Below, piece by piece: positions 57,014-63,688 of a stretch of DNA of 63,688 bases; position 1 is the first letter of the stretch, and each line of letters opens with the position of its first letter. This DNA is from a virus. Below the pieces are notes generated by a model that saw only the letters and a list, made by a program, of their open reading frames with translations, did no database searches and was not told where the DNA came from. Both the position numbers and the translations under genes were made by a program. The stretch lies in IMG/VR virus record IMGVR_UViG_3300036846_000403, positions 1-63,688 of that record. One strand, given 5' to 3'.

Positions 57014-58128
57014 ATCTGGCTCTGAAGCGCAAATACTTTACTATTCCTTCCCGAAGGTTTTGATACAATATCGCCACTCCTTTCCGCTGCGGATATTACC
57101 TTGGCTCTGAATCCTGATTGCCCATCTATGTACTCTTTCAGGGAAGTGGTGTTGAGGTTCCATGGGCCGGCCTGCTCGATTGCGTTCACTACCTGTTCAA
57201 TTCCATGCTCCATTTTGTCGTATTCACGGCCCTTTGAATCACTTACTACGTGAAGCGTTCCCGTATTGTACTCGTAGTCTAGAGTTAGCTCCGGCCACAG
57301 AGATATACCACGGCCAAAAGCTGAGATATACCGGCGCGAATCAGGTGGTATTTCGCCTATATCACCGCTATGCCGGTACCCGATATTGGCATCAGAGTTC
57401 CCTAGAATGGAGCTAGCGCCCCGTGCTCTCGGCATACCGTCCGTCTGCCCCATTACCGGATGTCCTGCGTGGTGAAGGATGAGCGTAGCTCGGACCCTAG
57501 CTTCTGCTACGATCATTTCAAGTTGTCGGAACCACCTATTGAATTCGGCCGGGTCATTCTCCTCATCAAGCATCCGGCCGAGTGGGTCTATTGTCCATTG
57601 CTCGATATCACGCTCCACGAGCCACTTAACTGTCCATTCAGCTATGTTGTCCTGTATGAAATCCATACGCTTCCCGCGTAGATGTGATGTGAAGATCCGG
57701 TTCGCACCTTTCTTGACCCTGCGATCCTGCCATTCAAACATCTGCGGCTCATCAACCTCAAGATTCCAGTACCCAACATTCCCGCCAATATCATCAACTT
57801 CAAAATAACGCAAGAAATTAGAATGTGAAGCTAGACAAGCTGCCAAGTCTATTCCCAACGTAGTCTTACCGGCCTTGAATTGTGCCGCCATGACCGAGAT
57901 TCCCTCTGGAAGGAACCCGTCGACGACATGACGTACCGGAGTTGGGGGATCTTCTCGTGCTTCTTGTAGTGAACTCCCCGGATCAGGCTCGATCCATGAT
58001 TCGTTATCGACCAAGCGCCTTGCGTCACGCCTGACGCGAATATTATGAGCCTCTTCTCTTACTGATTTGTAGAAGTTGCCGGTCATATCCGTGCTGCCGC
58101 GAAGGCCATTGCCGTTCAGACTATTCAT
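57001..58128 (-). CDS. RepA/AAA_25-type replicative helicase-like ATPase (375 aa)
   Basis: ATG 58128 overlaps the primase stop (ATGA). Walker A AAQFKAGKTT at residues 81-90, Walker B QWTIDPLGRM in mid-chain, LILHHAGHPVMGQTDGMPRA and SSILGNSDANIGYRH as sensor regions. The last 80 residues (HGIEQVVNAIEQAGPWNLNT, KVISAAERSGDIVSKPSGRN) look like a winged-helix. A hexameric helicase partner of the upstream prim-pol; phage and plasmid replication modules commonly pair these. The stop lies in the origin-like repeats. Confidence 0.85.
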   Translation of the reverse strand: MNSLNGNGLRGSTDMTGNFYKSVREEAHNIRVRRDARRLVDNESWIEPDPGSSLQEAREDPPTPVRHVVDGFLPEGISVMAAQFKAGKTTLGIDLAACLASHSNFLRYFEVDDIGGNVGYWNLEVDEPQMFEWQDRRVKKGANRIFTSHLRGKRMDFIQDNIAEWTVKWLVERDIEQWTIDPLGRMLDEENDPAEFNRWFRQLEMIVAEARVRATLILHHAGHPVMGQTDGMPRARGASSILGNSDANIGYRHSGDIGEIPPDSRRYISAFGRGISLWPELTLDYEYNTGTLHVVSDSKGREYDKMEHGIEQVVNAIEQAGPWNLNTTSLKEYIDGQSGFRAKVISAAERSGDIVSKPSGRNSKVFALQSQMGRS

Positions 58129-59180
58129 GACATCTTCCTCCAGTCACCTTTGCCTTCGCGCGGGATATTACGCATACCGCATACGTCTATCTCTTCTTGC
58201 TTGCCTGTTGCGGCGCGGGCCATAGCTGTGTTTACCACATCGGTCCATTCACGCCCAAGATTCCTACGACGTCGGGCATGGATGATTTCTTCCTCAATCA
58301 AATGCAAGGCCATATCAAGTCCTGTGTGTCCTTCCGAAGCATTACGACAGAGATGGGTAACAGCAACACACATAGCATCATGAAGACCGCCAAAATCGGC
58401 AGCGAGCCTTACATTGTTCCTTTGCTTTACCGACATCGCCCTCATATACTTACACATTTCACCATGACCAATTCCGGCATACCATGAAGCAACATTTTCC
58501 AGTTGCACTTTGTCAGTCACGGTAAATTCGCGTTCCGACAAAAGAAAATCGCGCCATTCAACTGGAAGTTTTGTCAATGCGGTGATTATTGGTGGCTTGA
58601 CTAGTTTATCGCCATACCACCAGCGGTACTGACGCCCGGTAGTGTTGTGAATCGACGGCGCGACCGTAGCGAAGCGGTGATGCCATTGCGCGATCTCTAC
58701 GCCAGAGCCCGGCCCGAGGTCGGTTAGCCAAACTTGATTGTTTTCGCGATGTGAGTAGTACAGGTAGATTCCGGAAACTTTGTCCTCGGGCGCACGAGAT
58801 GTAGAACGCCAGGTTGGCGGAAGGTTACATCCAATCATTTTTGCTATCTCGTTTATTGTCTTGGCGCCTGCCCGGCCGTCGTAGGCGTCTACGTCGATGC
58901 CGATAACGTCCCATGGCAGACGAATCCCTATATTGGCGGTAGGGAACTCATCGATGAATGCAAGCAGTTCCTCGTCGGTTGCGTCGATTCCGTTGTGCCC
59001 TGTGACGCCTTTGGCGAGCGGGGCCTTCGTTCCCCAGCGAGTAACAGGGATTGTTCCCTGCCAGCCGATCGAGCGGTAATAGGCCGCTGCCTGACGGAAT
59101 GGGAAGTGCTTGACGCCCCGTTTAGGGCTGTTCGTATTTAGGGCTTTACTTTCCCGGCCGCGTCCGGTATACTCGTTCAT
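58125..59180 (-). CDS. Bifunctional DNA primase/polymerase (prim-pol, 351 aa)
   Basis: ATG 59180 with GGAGGGAG. Prim-pol features: VIGIDVDAYDG (D96, D98), GIYLYYSHRE, GSGVEIAQWHHRFATVAPSI (His/Gln-rich nucleotide site), RQYRWWYGDK. The C-terminal part is helical (MALHLIEEEIIHARRRRNLG, EWTDVVNTAMARA). It would make primers and possibly DNA at the origin, with the helicase downstream. A class A promoter and a palindrome control it. Confidence 0.9.
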   Translation of the reverse strand: MNEYTGRGRESKALNTNSPKRGVKHFPFRQAAAYYRSIGWQGTIPVTRWGTKAPLAKGVTGHNGIDATDEELLAFIDEFPTANIGIRLPWDVIGIDVDAYDGRAGAKTINEIAKMIGCNLPPTWRSTSRAPEDKVSGIYLYYSHRENNQVWLTDLGPGSGVEIAQWHHRFATVAPSIHNTTGRQYRWWYGDKLVKPPIITALTKLPVEWRDFLLSEREFTVTDKVQLENVASWYAGIGHGEMCKYMRAMSVKQRNNVRLAADFGGLHDAMCVAVTHLCRNASEGHTGLDMALHLIEEEIIHARRRRNLGREWTDVVNTAMARAATGKQEEIDVCGMRNIPREGKGDWRKMS

Positions 59181-59245
59181 AGATGGCTCCCTCCGCCATC
59201 GCCACGGCGGGCCGGACCCCCTCTTCAAGTGCCCGGCCCGCCATC

Positions 59246-59272
59246 TAACATACATTGGTAACCTGTATGTTA
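59246..59272. promoter_or_regulatory. Palindromic operator-like site in the primase leader
   Basis: TAACATACA (59246-59254) and TGTATGTTA (59264-59272) are perfect inverted arms around a 9-bp centre that contains GGTAACC. It lies just downstream of the primase promoter's -10, the classic place for repression. The HNH-XRE protein encoded next door is the natural candidate binder (inference). Confidence 0.6.
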
Positions 59273-59289
59273 ACGTTTAGGAAACTCTA

Positions 59290-59318
59290 AGTATACGCCG
59301 GGTAACGGCCGAAGTCTA
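59290..59318 (-). promoter_or_regulatory. Class A promoter of the primase/helicase operon
   Basis: Minus strand: -35 TAGACT (59318-59313), 17-nt spacer, -10 TATACT (59295-59290). The start site is expected near 59283, with a leader of about 100 nt that contains the palindrome. Confidence 0.72.
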
Positions 59319-59358
59319 CTGCATCATGCTGGATTTCTCTCCTAGCGAACGCTGTTTT

Positions 59359-59991
59359 TTACTCAAGGTCGAGAACGTCGGCCAGCTCGATACCAAGGGC
59401 ATCAGTCAGGGCCTGTAGGTTGCGTGGGCGCGGGACCTTCACTCCATTCATCCAGTCGCTGACAGTCTTGGCCGATACACCAGTGGCGTTGGCCAGCTCC
59501 CGCACGCCAAGCCCAGACATCTCCTGGATAGTCCGCAGTTTGTCCGGGCTGAAGATCTTGTTGTGGTTATTCTGGCCGTTCGCCCGTACCTCGGACGCAT
59601 TACGTGTATACAGTCCCAGCATAGACCGCACCTCGGCCTCGGGCTGGGTCCATGTTATTCGCCGGTTAGCAGCGACCACCTCCGGCTTCTGCCATTCGAG
59701 GTTCCAGTAGTTGTTGTTGGCGCGGTTGTGATCTATGTGTACCGCCTGGTACCTGATGCCGTCCGCCGGGAATGGCCCGTTGAAATGCCAGCAGACAATC
59801 CGGGCAACCCTGATCATCTTGTGGCGCCCGTTCGGGTCGAGCACAGCAACTCTGATGTGCCCGCGCTCGTTTACCTGTGGGCTGAGTTCCTCGCCCCGCC
59901 GGCCAACAATACGGCCGTCGTCACTGACGTAGTATCCCTGGTACCACGGCAGCATTTCCTCCCAGCGTACCTTCGGGTGTTTCCTTGGCAT
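59359..59991 (-). CDS. NUMOD4-HNH endonuclease fused to an XRE-type HTH (210 aa)
   Basis: ATG 59991 with AAAGGAGG. Three parts: a NUMOD4-like start (WEEMLPWYQGYYVSDDGRIV, GRRGEELSPQVNERGHIRVA), an HNH core (HIDHNRANNNYWNLEW, about 85-101, preceded by IVCWHFNGPFPADG), and at about 145-208 a Cro/C1-type helix-turn-helix (IQEMSGLGVRELANATGVSA then KTVSDWMNGVKVPRPRNLQA). Homing-type HNH proteins usually end in short DNA-binding modules; a full XRE domain is unusual and resembles a phage repressor. It may be a nuclease, a regulator or both. Confidence 0.85.
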   Translation of the reverse strand: MPRKHPKVRWEEMLPWYQGYYVSDDGRIVGRRGEELSPQVNERGHIRVAVLDPNGRHKMIRVARIVCWHFNGPFPADGIRYQAVHIDHNRANNNYWNLEWQKPEVVAANRRITWTQPEAEVRSMLGLYTRNASEVRANGQNNHNKIFSPDKLRTIQEMSGLGVRELANATGVSAKTVSDWMNGVKVPRPRNLQALTDALGIELADVLDLE

Positions 59992-60011
59992 GTAGCCTCC
60001 TTTCCTACCCT

Positions 60012-60040
60012 AGTATATACCCCCGGAGGCGGATAGGGAA
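60012..60040 (-). promoter_or_regulatory. Class B promoter of the HNH-XRE gene
   Basis: Minus strand: -35 TTCCCT (60040-60035), 17-nt spacer, -10 TATACT (60017-60012), 20 nt before the ATG. It is divergent from the promoter at 60062-60090; the 21 bp between the two -35 boxes are AT-rich (AATTAAAATT). Confidence 0.72.
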
Positions 60041-60061
60041 CTCAGCAATTAAAATTCCCTC

Positions 60062-60090
60062 TTCCCTTTTCCCGGCCGGTAAGGTAGACT
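60062..60090 (+). promoter_or_regulatory. Class B promoter of the resolvase gene
   Basis: -35 TTCCCT (60062-60067; an extra TTCCCT lies at 60055-60060), 17-nt spacer, -10 TAGACT (60085-60090). Divergent partner of 60012-60040, so one AT-rich centre could control both. Confidence 0.68.
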
Positions 60091-60189
60091 AGAGTGGCGA
60101 GTCCTGGTTTTCGCCTTTCTGGGATCGTGCGAGTCGGCCAGGCGGCAGGGACACTCCTTCTGGTCGGCTCGCTAAGGGAGGGAGGGGAC

Positions 60190-60732
60190 ATGCCGCCAAG
60201 AAACATACACGTCATGGGGATCGACCCCGGTGCGACAACCGGATGGTACAACATAACCATTCCCCGGCTGTGTATATTTGGTGATGAGGAAGCTAAGATC
60301 CTTGAAGTTGACTACGGAGAGTTCACCGGCGACGAGGCACACCAGGCCGTCGAGCTAGCCCGCCTGGCGCGGGAGATCCAGAGCATGGACTACAAGTACG
60401 GCCCGGCGCTGATCGTTGAAGCCTGGGATGTAGACCCGACATTCAAATCCACGGACCAGGAAGTGCTCAGCCCTGTCCGGATCGGGGCCATGCTCACCCT
60501 CTTGAAGCACCAGCGACAGCTTGGTGACTGTACACTTCACTTTCAGTCCCGCGCCCTCGCATTCGGCACAGCTACCGATGAGCGCCTACAGAAATGGAAG
60601 CTCTGGGTTAAGGGCTCGGACCACATCAGGGCCGCATCCCGCCATGCCATAGTGGCTCTTCGCAGGGCCAGGGAAAACCCTGAATTCGCCCGTGAATTGT
60701 GGCCGGGAGACCCCTATTATCCAGACTTTTAG
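60190..60732 (+). CDS. RuvC-like Holliday junction resolvase (180 aa)
   Basis: ATG 60190 follows a very purine-rich GGGAGGGAGGGGAC; an upstream in-frame ATG (60094) would sit at the promoter's start site and lacks such a signal. RuvC fold: GIDPGATTGWY with D12, LIVEAWD with E77, and SDHIRAASRHAIVALR with D144/H145, the expected acidic triad plus. It would cut branched DNA before packaging. Leader about 95 nt. Confidence 0.85.
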   Translation: MPPRNIHVMGIDPGATTGWYNITIPRLCIFGDEEAKILEVDYGEFTGDEAHQAVELARLAREIQSMDYKYGPALIVEAWDVDPTFKSTDQEVLSPVRIGAMLTLLKHQRQLGDCTLHFQSRALAFGTATDERLQKWKLWVKGSDHIRAASRHAIVALRRARENPEFARELWPGDPYYPDF

Positions 60733-60736
60733 GGTC

Positions 60737-60765
60737 TTCCTTTTTCCGGCCCGGTACGCTACGAT
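60737..60765 (+). promoter_or_regulatory. Class B promoter upstream of the leader minigene
   Basis: -35 TTCCTT (60737-60742), 17-nt spacer, -10 TACGAT (60760-60765). It precedes a structured leader (60800-60891) and the gene at 60919. Confidence 0.55.
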
Positions 60766-60799
60766 AGGCGAGGACCGATAAGGCGACGGAGGGGAGGCG

Positions 60800-60808
60800 A
60801 TGCGATAA
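60800..60808 (+). promoter_or_regulatory. Three-codon leader ORF (ATG CGA TAA)
   Basis: ATG-CGA-TAA directly follows GGAGGGGAGG (60788-60797), one of the best ribosome sites in the window, although only a Met-Arg dipeptide would be made. It is followed by the 12-bp hairpin at 60837-60891. Together they look like a translation-dependent control leader. Confidence 0.5.
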
Positions 60809-60836
60809 GGCCACACCACGACCGCTTAAATCCCGC

Positions 60837-60891
60837 GCGGCGGGCCGGAGTGGAATCCCCAAAACCACGCCCTCATAAACCGGCCCGCCGC
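60837..60891 (+). promoter_or_regulatory. Leader hairpin with 12-bp perfect stem
   Basis: GCGGCGGGCCGG (60837-60848) pairs with CCGGCCCGCCGC (60880-60891) over a 31-nt loop, ending 27 nt before ATG 60919. Confidence 0.65.
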
Positions 60892-60918
60892 ACCTCCCAA
60901 GAAAGGCGAAGAGTTGGA

Positions 60919-61332
60919 ATGCTAGAGCCGGGCTTTAAGAGATGGCTGACCGATACCGATACCATCATCCTCGTGTGCTGGGACCTCGGCCACGTGTGGG
61001 ACGCGGATTTGTACGACTCGATCGAGCGCATACGCCACGGGTCGTTCGCCATGACCGGCGGTTGCCAGCGAGGTTGCGGCGTAGTCCGGACGCGGGTTAT
61101 GACGTCGAGCTGGACCCTGGACTCTAGCAAGAACAGCTACAAGTACCCGCGCGGCTACTCTCCAAAGGACGTCATCAACGTCAAGGGCCGGGAGTGGAGC
61201 CCATTCTTCATGTCGGCAGAACACCGGGCGGCGATCCGGCGCGAGCTAAACCGGCGCTCCAACGAGAACAGGAAGCCCGTAGGCAGGAAGCCTCGCGGCG
61301 CGGAGGTCGTCAAGGTGAAGTTCACCGGATGA
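60919..61332 (+). CDS. Hypothetical basic zinc-binding-like protein (137 aa)
   Basis: ATG 60919 after AGAAAGGCGAAG. ILVCWDLGHVWDADLYDSIE and GGCQRGCGVVRTRVMTSSW supply Cys/His ligands in the first 70 residues; the rest is basic (YKYPRGYSPKDVINVKGREW, RRELNRRSNENRKPVGRKPR). A nucleic-acid-binding role is likely but unproven. The stop overlaps the next ATG. Confidence 0.75.
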   Translation: MLEPGFKRWLTDTDTIILVCWDLGHVWDADLYDSIERIRHGSFAMTGGCQRGCGVVRTRVMTSSWTLDSSKNSYKYPRGYSPKDVINVKGREWSPFFMSAEHRAAIRRELNRRSNENRKPVGRKPRGAEVVKVKFTG

Positions 61333-61595
61333 TGCCTACTCCAGGGGGACTTCCAAAGCGCGGTGAGGTATGGGAGAGCACAAGAACGCTCCCCGGACAA
61401 GAGACGCACACCACTCGATTCGTCGTACTTGAACGCGGGCGCGGCGATTACTGGTCGATGCGGGTATTCATACCAGGCAAGGGACCGGGCAAAGGCAAGC
61501 AGCTTTGGGTCGATCCTGCTTACCAGATGAAGATGGGCGAGCTGAAGTACATAGGCCCGGCCGGACCCGAGACCAGAAAGAAACTAGGATTGTGA
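61329..61595 (+). CDS. Hypothetical small beta protein (88 aa)
   Basis: ATG 61329 overlaps the preceding stop (ATGA). KRGEVWESTRTLPGQETHTT, RFVVLERGRGDYWSMRVFIP and GKQLWVDPAYQMKMGELKYI give a small barrel like MazF/PemK or SH3 folds by shape (KRGEVW is reminiscent), but no catalytic set is evident. Coupled to the next gene. Confidence 0.68.
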   Translation: MMPTPGGLPKRGEVWESTRTLPGQETHTTRFVVLERGRGDYWSMRVFIPGKGPGKGKQLWVDPAYQMKMGELKYIGPAGPETRKKLGL

Positions 61596-61873
61596 TGAGC
61601 ATCATTATCACTCGCACCGCTATCACGTGCGAAGAATGCGACAGCACAAACTTCGAGCTATACCCCGACACAGGGCATCGATGCGACTGGAGCCGGTACG
61701 GCACAGAGCCACAGTGCGAGCGGGAAGCCAAGGTGGCTCTCATCTTCGGTGATGGAGATCCCATGGTGCCATTCTTCTGTGAGGAGCACGCCGCAGAAGA
61801 GGAACGGTACAATGATGTCGGCTACCCGCCCGACGTCCCAAAGACTCCCAGCGGGAAGGACCCGCATGGGTGA
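61595..61873 (+). CDS. Zinc-ribbon-like small protein (92 aa)
   Basis: ATG 61595 overlaps the preceding stop; GTG 61592 is adjacent. TAITCEECDSTNFELYPDTG, HRCDWSRYGTEPQCEREAKV and FFCEEHAAEEERY give CxxC ... C ... C ... CxxH, a two-site metal protein. Function unknown. Ends 13 nt before the secreted protein. Confidence 0.75.
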   Translation: MSIIITRTAITCEECDSTNFELYPDTGHRCDWSRYGTEPQCEREAKVALIFGDGDPMVPFFCEEHAAEEERYNDVGYPPDVPKTPSGKDPHG

Positions 61874-61886
61874 GAAAGGGAACATT

Positions 61887-62705
61887 ATGTTCCGCAAGGC
61901 AGCAGTACTCGCAGGACTGTCGATGGCGGTGATGGCTATCACGGCAACGACCGCGTCAGCTTCGCCAAGGCCCGCGCCACATCATCAGGACCACGCAACC
62001 GCAGCGGTCGAGCTGCTCGGCGGCGGCAGCGAGCAGTTCGCCACCGTCAACGCCCACTCGCCGCGCGACCGTTACCACCGGGCAGACCTGGGGTTCGTGG
62101 ACTACACGAACTTCAGCATCCCCGGCCGGTCGCGGGTCTGGGGCATCAACCCCCGCAGCGCCGAGAAGCTCACCGTGTGGGCGAACGGCAACGAGTACGA
62201 CCACACCCTCAACTGGGGCGAGATCCAGAAGGCGATCAGCAACAACGAAGAGTCCTTCACGGGAACCGGCTTCTACAACCCGGTCCCCTCGGACACGTGG
62301 TCTGTCGCGGGTGACGTCCACGGTCGCAACGTGACCTTCACCATCACCTACGGCCCGTGGGCGGTCCCCGCCTACTCGGCCTCATTTGCGGGCCAGATCA
62401 ATTTCGACGGCTCGGCACGCGGTACCTTCAGTGACGTCAACCACACGACCGGGACCTGGAGCCTCCCGCGCCACACGTTCAGGACCGTCGTGAACTACTA
62501 CGCACCTCTCAACTACGTCAAGATCGACCCGCGCCACCGCGCGGCGGTCGTTGGTTTCCGCATCCCCCGCTTCAACCTGTTCGCGGGTACCGAAGTGGAC
62601 TGGTCATTCGGCAACTTCTTCGGACACAAGTTCTTCGCCCAGAGCTTCAACCACGGGCGGTTCTTCCCGGAGCTGGTTGAGTCCGGCGTGATCGACGTCG
62701 ACTAG
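61887..62705 (+). CDS. Secreted protein with Sec signal peptide (272 aa)
   Basis: ATG 61887 with AAAGGG. Residues 1-26 are a textbook actinobacterial signal peptide: MFRK, hydrophobic AAVLAGLSMAVMAITA, cleavage after ASA. The mature part is rich in Asn, Phe, Thr and Trp (VDYTNFSIPGRSRVWGINPR, GDVHGRNVTFTITYGPWAVP, DGSARGTFSDVNHTTGTW, FFGHKFFAQSFNHGRFFPEL), a beta-rich secreted fold I do not recognise. No cysteine. It looks like a host-derived or moron gene acting outside the cell, for example in surface exclusion. It is followed by a strong hairpin. Confidence 0.75.
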   Translation: MFRKAAVLAGLSMAVMAITATTASASPRPAPHHQDHATAAVELLGGGSEQFATVNAHSPRDRYHRADLGFVDYTNFSIPGRSRVWGINPRSAEKLTVWANGNEYDHTLNWGEIQKAISNNEESFTGTGFYNPVPSDTWSVAGDVHGRNVTFTITYGPWAVPAYSASFAGQINFDGSARGTFSDVNHTTGTWSLPRHTFRTVVNYYAPLNYVKIDPRHRAAVVGFRIPRFNLFAGTEVDWSFGNFFGHKFFAQSFNHGRFFPELVESGVIDVD

Positions 62706-62723
62706 CAGGAAGGTATAACCCCT

Positions 62724-62760
62724 GGAAGCCCGGTCGCCTCAGACTGGCGGCCGGGCTTCC
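62724..62760 (+). terminator. Long GC hairpin after the secreted-protein gene
   Basis: GGAAGCCCGGTCGCC-tcagact-GGCGGCCGGGCTTCC: 15-nt arms with one wobble pair, followed by TTACACC. No full U-tract, but a strong terminator by actinobacterial standards. Confidence 0.72.
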
Positions 62761-62775
62761 TTACACCAAAAAGCC

Positions 62776-62834
62776 CCCGCCTGCGCGTACCACCGTCGAA
62801 ACTCCCCAGTAACCGCCGGAGGCGCGCAGGCGGG
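62776..62834 (-). terminator. Minus-strand hairpin with U-tract
   Basis: CCCGCCTGCGCG (62776-62787) pairs with CGCGCAGGCGGG (62823-62834). Read leftward it is followed by GGCTTTTTGG, i.e. a rho-independent-like terminator for leftward transcripts, though no leftward gene ends here. Confidence 0.5.
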
Positions 62835-62843
62835 ACCTAGCCC

Positions 62844-62893
62844 CTAAATTGTTACGGGAGGGGCTTCCCTCGGATCTCCTGCTACGGTATAAT
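62844..62893 (+). promoter_or_regulatory. Class B promoter with inverted upstream box
   Basis: CTAAATTGTTA (62844-62854, reverse complement of the AACAATTTAAAG box core), -35 TTCCCT (62865-62870), 17-nt spacer, perfect -10 TATAAT (62888-62893). Drives 62937-63568. Confidence 0.72.
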
Positions 62894-62936
62894 AGAGGGA
62901 CCGGGATAAGCGGGGAAACAGAAAGGCGCTTAGGAA

Positions 62937-63428
62937 ATGGCGAAGTCATCAGCAGAGATCCGACGGGAACTCCTAGCAGCAGAAGAGCGCGAGCGGGCCG
63001 AGGCGCGGATCAAGAAGGAGGCGACCAGGCCCCAGTTCGAGTTCTGGATCGCACCGGCCGAACTCCGTACGGAGACCAGCTTCGGCAAGATGTACGACCC
63101 GACCTGCCACCAGTACGAGATCAGGCGCACCATCATGAACCGGGAAGCCGCGAGCGCGGCGGGCTGGTCGGACCAGGACATGAAAGAGGGGAGCGCCGTG
63201 TACGTCTACAATGTCGTGACGCGGCGAATCGTCTGCGCGGTGGGCGGCGGAACCCTCTACATCAACAAGGCGTTCCCCGGCGAGCATGAGGACTACGCCG
63301 ACGACACGGCCATGTTCCAGATCGGCTCGTACCTGGCCGAGTTCCCTGGGGGCGGCGACATCACCTATATCGTCGAAGACTTCAAGGCCACTCGCAAGGC
63401 CAAGCTCAACGGGAACGGCCCGAAGTAA
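62937..63428 (+). CDS. Hypothetical protein with N-terminal coiled coil (163 aa)
   Basis: ATG 62937 with TAGGAA, behind a class B promoter. Residues 1-30 are a charged helix (AEIRRELLAAEERERAEARI). A beta-rich domain follows (FEFWIAPAELRTETSFGKMY, SAVYVYNVVTRRIVCAVGGG, DITYIVEDFKATRKAKLNG). The stop overlaps the next ATG (TAATG). No family recognised. Confidence 0.75.
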   Translation: MAKSSAEIRRELLAAEERERAEARIKKEATRPQFEFWIAPAELRTETSFGKMYDPTCHQYEIRRTIMNREAASAAGWSDQDMKEGSAVYVYNVVTRRIVCAVGGGTLYINKAFPGEHEDYADDTAMFQIGSYLAEFPGGGDITYIVEDFKATRKAKLNGNGPK

Positions 63429-63568
63429 TGGGCGCCATAATCTACGTAACCATCCTCATCATGTACCTATGCTTCCGTTTTGCCTGGGAGCTATTCGAGC
63501 TGATGATCAAGCTCACGGTGTTCGCGGTGTGCCTCCTATTCGGCCGCCGCGTCTGGCTTCGCCTGTAG
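63428..63568 (+). CDS. Two-span membrane miniprotein (46 aa)
   Basis: ATG 63428 coupled to the previous stop. Hydrophobic segments at about 3-17 (AIIYVTILIMYLCFR) and 25-39 (ELMIKLTVFAVCLLF), with a basic tail GRRVWLRL. Two short spans and a positive C-terminus resemble small holins or antiholins; as no holin is next to the lysin, this is a candidate, but it lies 31 kb away. Last gene before the terminator. Confidence 0.65.
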   Translation: MGAIIYVTILIMYLCFRFAWELFELMIKLTVFAVCLLFGRRVWLRL

Positions 63569-63583
63569 GAACATCATAGAATT

Positions 63584-63617
63584 AGCCCGGCAGCGCGTGG
63601 AGCCTGCCGGGCTTTTT
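63584..63617 (+). terminator. Rho-independent terminator
   Basis: AGCCCGGCAG-cgcgtggagc-CTGCCGGGCT followed by TTTT (63614-63617): a perfect 10-bp stem and a U-tract, the clearest terminator in the window. Confidence 0.88.
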
Positions 63618-63688
63618 CACACACATGCATGCTACATGGGACCCCAAAAATGACAGTGTTGGCTATTGGTTGCGATTCCTGAGGGTGA

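Noticed and set aside
60094-60189. N-terminal extension of the resolvase gene from ATG 60094
   Set aside because: It starts at the promoter's start point with no Shine-Dalgarno; ATG 60190 has a strong one and places the RuvC motif at the usual distance.

Overview
The window reads as an almost complete genome of a tailed double-stranded DNA phage (siphovirus type) that infects an actinobacterium, probably Streptomyces or a relative. The evidence is moderately GC-rich DNA with frequent GTG/TTG starts, very tight ATGA/GTGA/TAATG gene overlaps, many tiny zinc-ribbon proteins of actinophage type, an actinobacterial-style signal peptide at the right end, and a full set of packaging, head, tail, lysis and replication genes. 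No integrase, excisionase or convincing lysogeny repressor was seen, nor any tRNA or CRISPR array, so a lytic life style is likely. The nearest thing to a repressor is an HNH-XRE fusion at 59359-59991.

Layout. (1) 1-1176 is a non-coding, repeat-rich left end. (2) 1177-13728 (+) holds about 35 small early genes, many with zinc-binding Cys/His clusters, plus one AAA ATPase (5330-6319), a DUF2786-like protein and a GT-A glycosyltransferase-like protein. They are grouped into short operons, most of them behind a recognisable promoter and some with a leader hairpin. (3) 13715-29472 (+) is DNA and nucleotide metabolism: dCMP deaminase, SNF2-type helicase, Cas4/RecB-like nuclease, Sak4-like ATPase, an SSB-like protein, MazG, an FAD/NAD(P)-binding protein, a HAD nucleotidase, ThyX, an SDR and a DNA polymerase III alpha split into a PHP gene and a catalytic gene. 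(4) 29638-56074 (-) is the late region. In transcription order it runs HNH, Zn-finger protein, proline-rich repeat protein, TerS, a coiled-coil protein, TerL, portal, MuF-like protein, small proteins, a collagen/beta-helix spike, scaffold, capsid, head-tail connectors, tail tube, frameshifted tail chaperones, tape measure, distal tail proteins, lysin, then two methyltransferases. (5) 56332-56901 (+) is a PD-(D/E)XK-like nuclease, followed by an origin-like repeat cluster. (6) 57001-59991 (-) is a RepA-like ATPase, a prim-pol primase and the HNH-XRE protein. (7) 60190-63568 (+) is a RuvC-like resolvase, small proteins, a secreted protein and a small membrane protein, ending in a clear rho-independent terminator.

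Regulation. I could assemble two promoter classes by eye, both with a strict 17-18 nt spacer. Class A is TAGAC(G/T)-N17-TATAAT-like and class B is TTCC(C/T)(C/T)-N17/18-TATAAT-like. Both occur on both strands. Some of the early promoters also carry an AACAATTTAAAG-like upstream box and a GGCCGGTA/TACCGGCC leader hairpin. Together with three long CTGTCA...TGACAG structures, a three-codon leader ORF and a palindromic operator, this suggests a dense and mostly undescribed regulatory layer. That layer, the split polymerase, the HNH-XRE fusion and the enzyme cluster around ThyX are the most interesting parts of the window.
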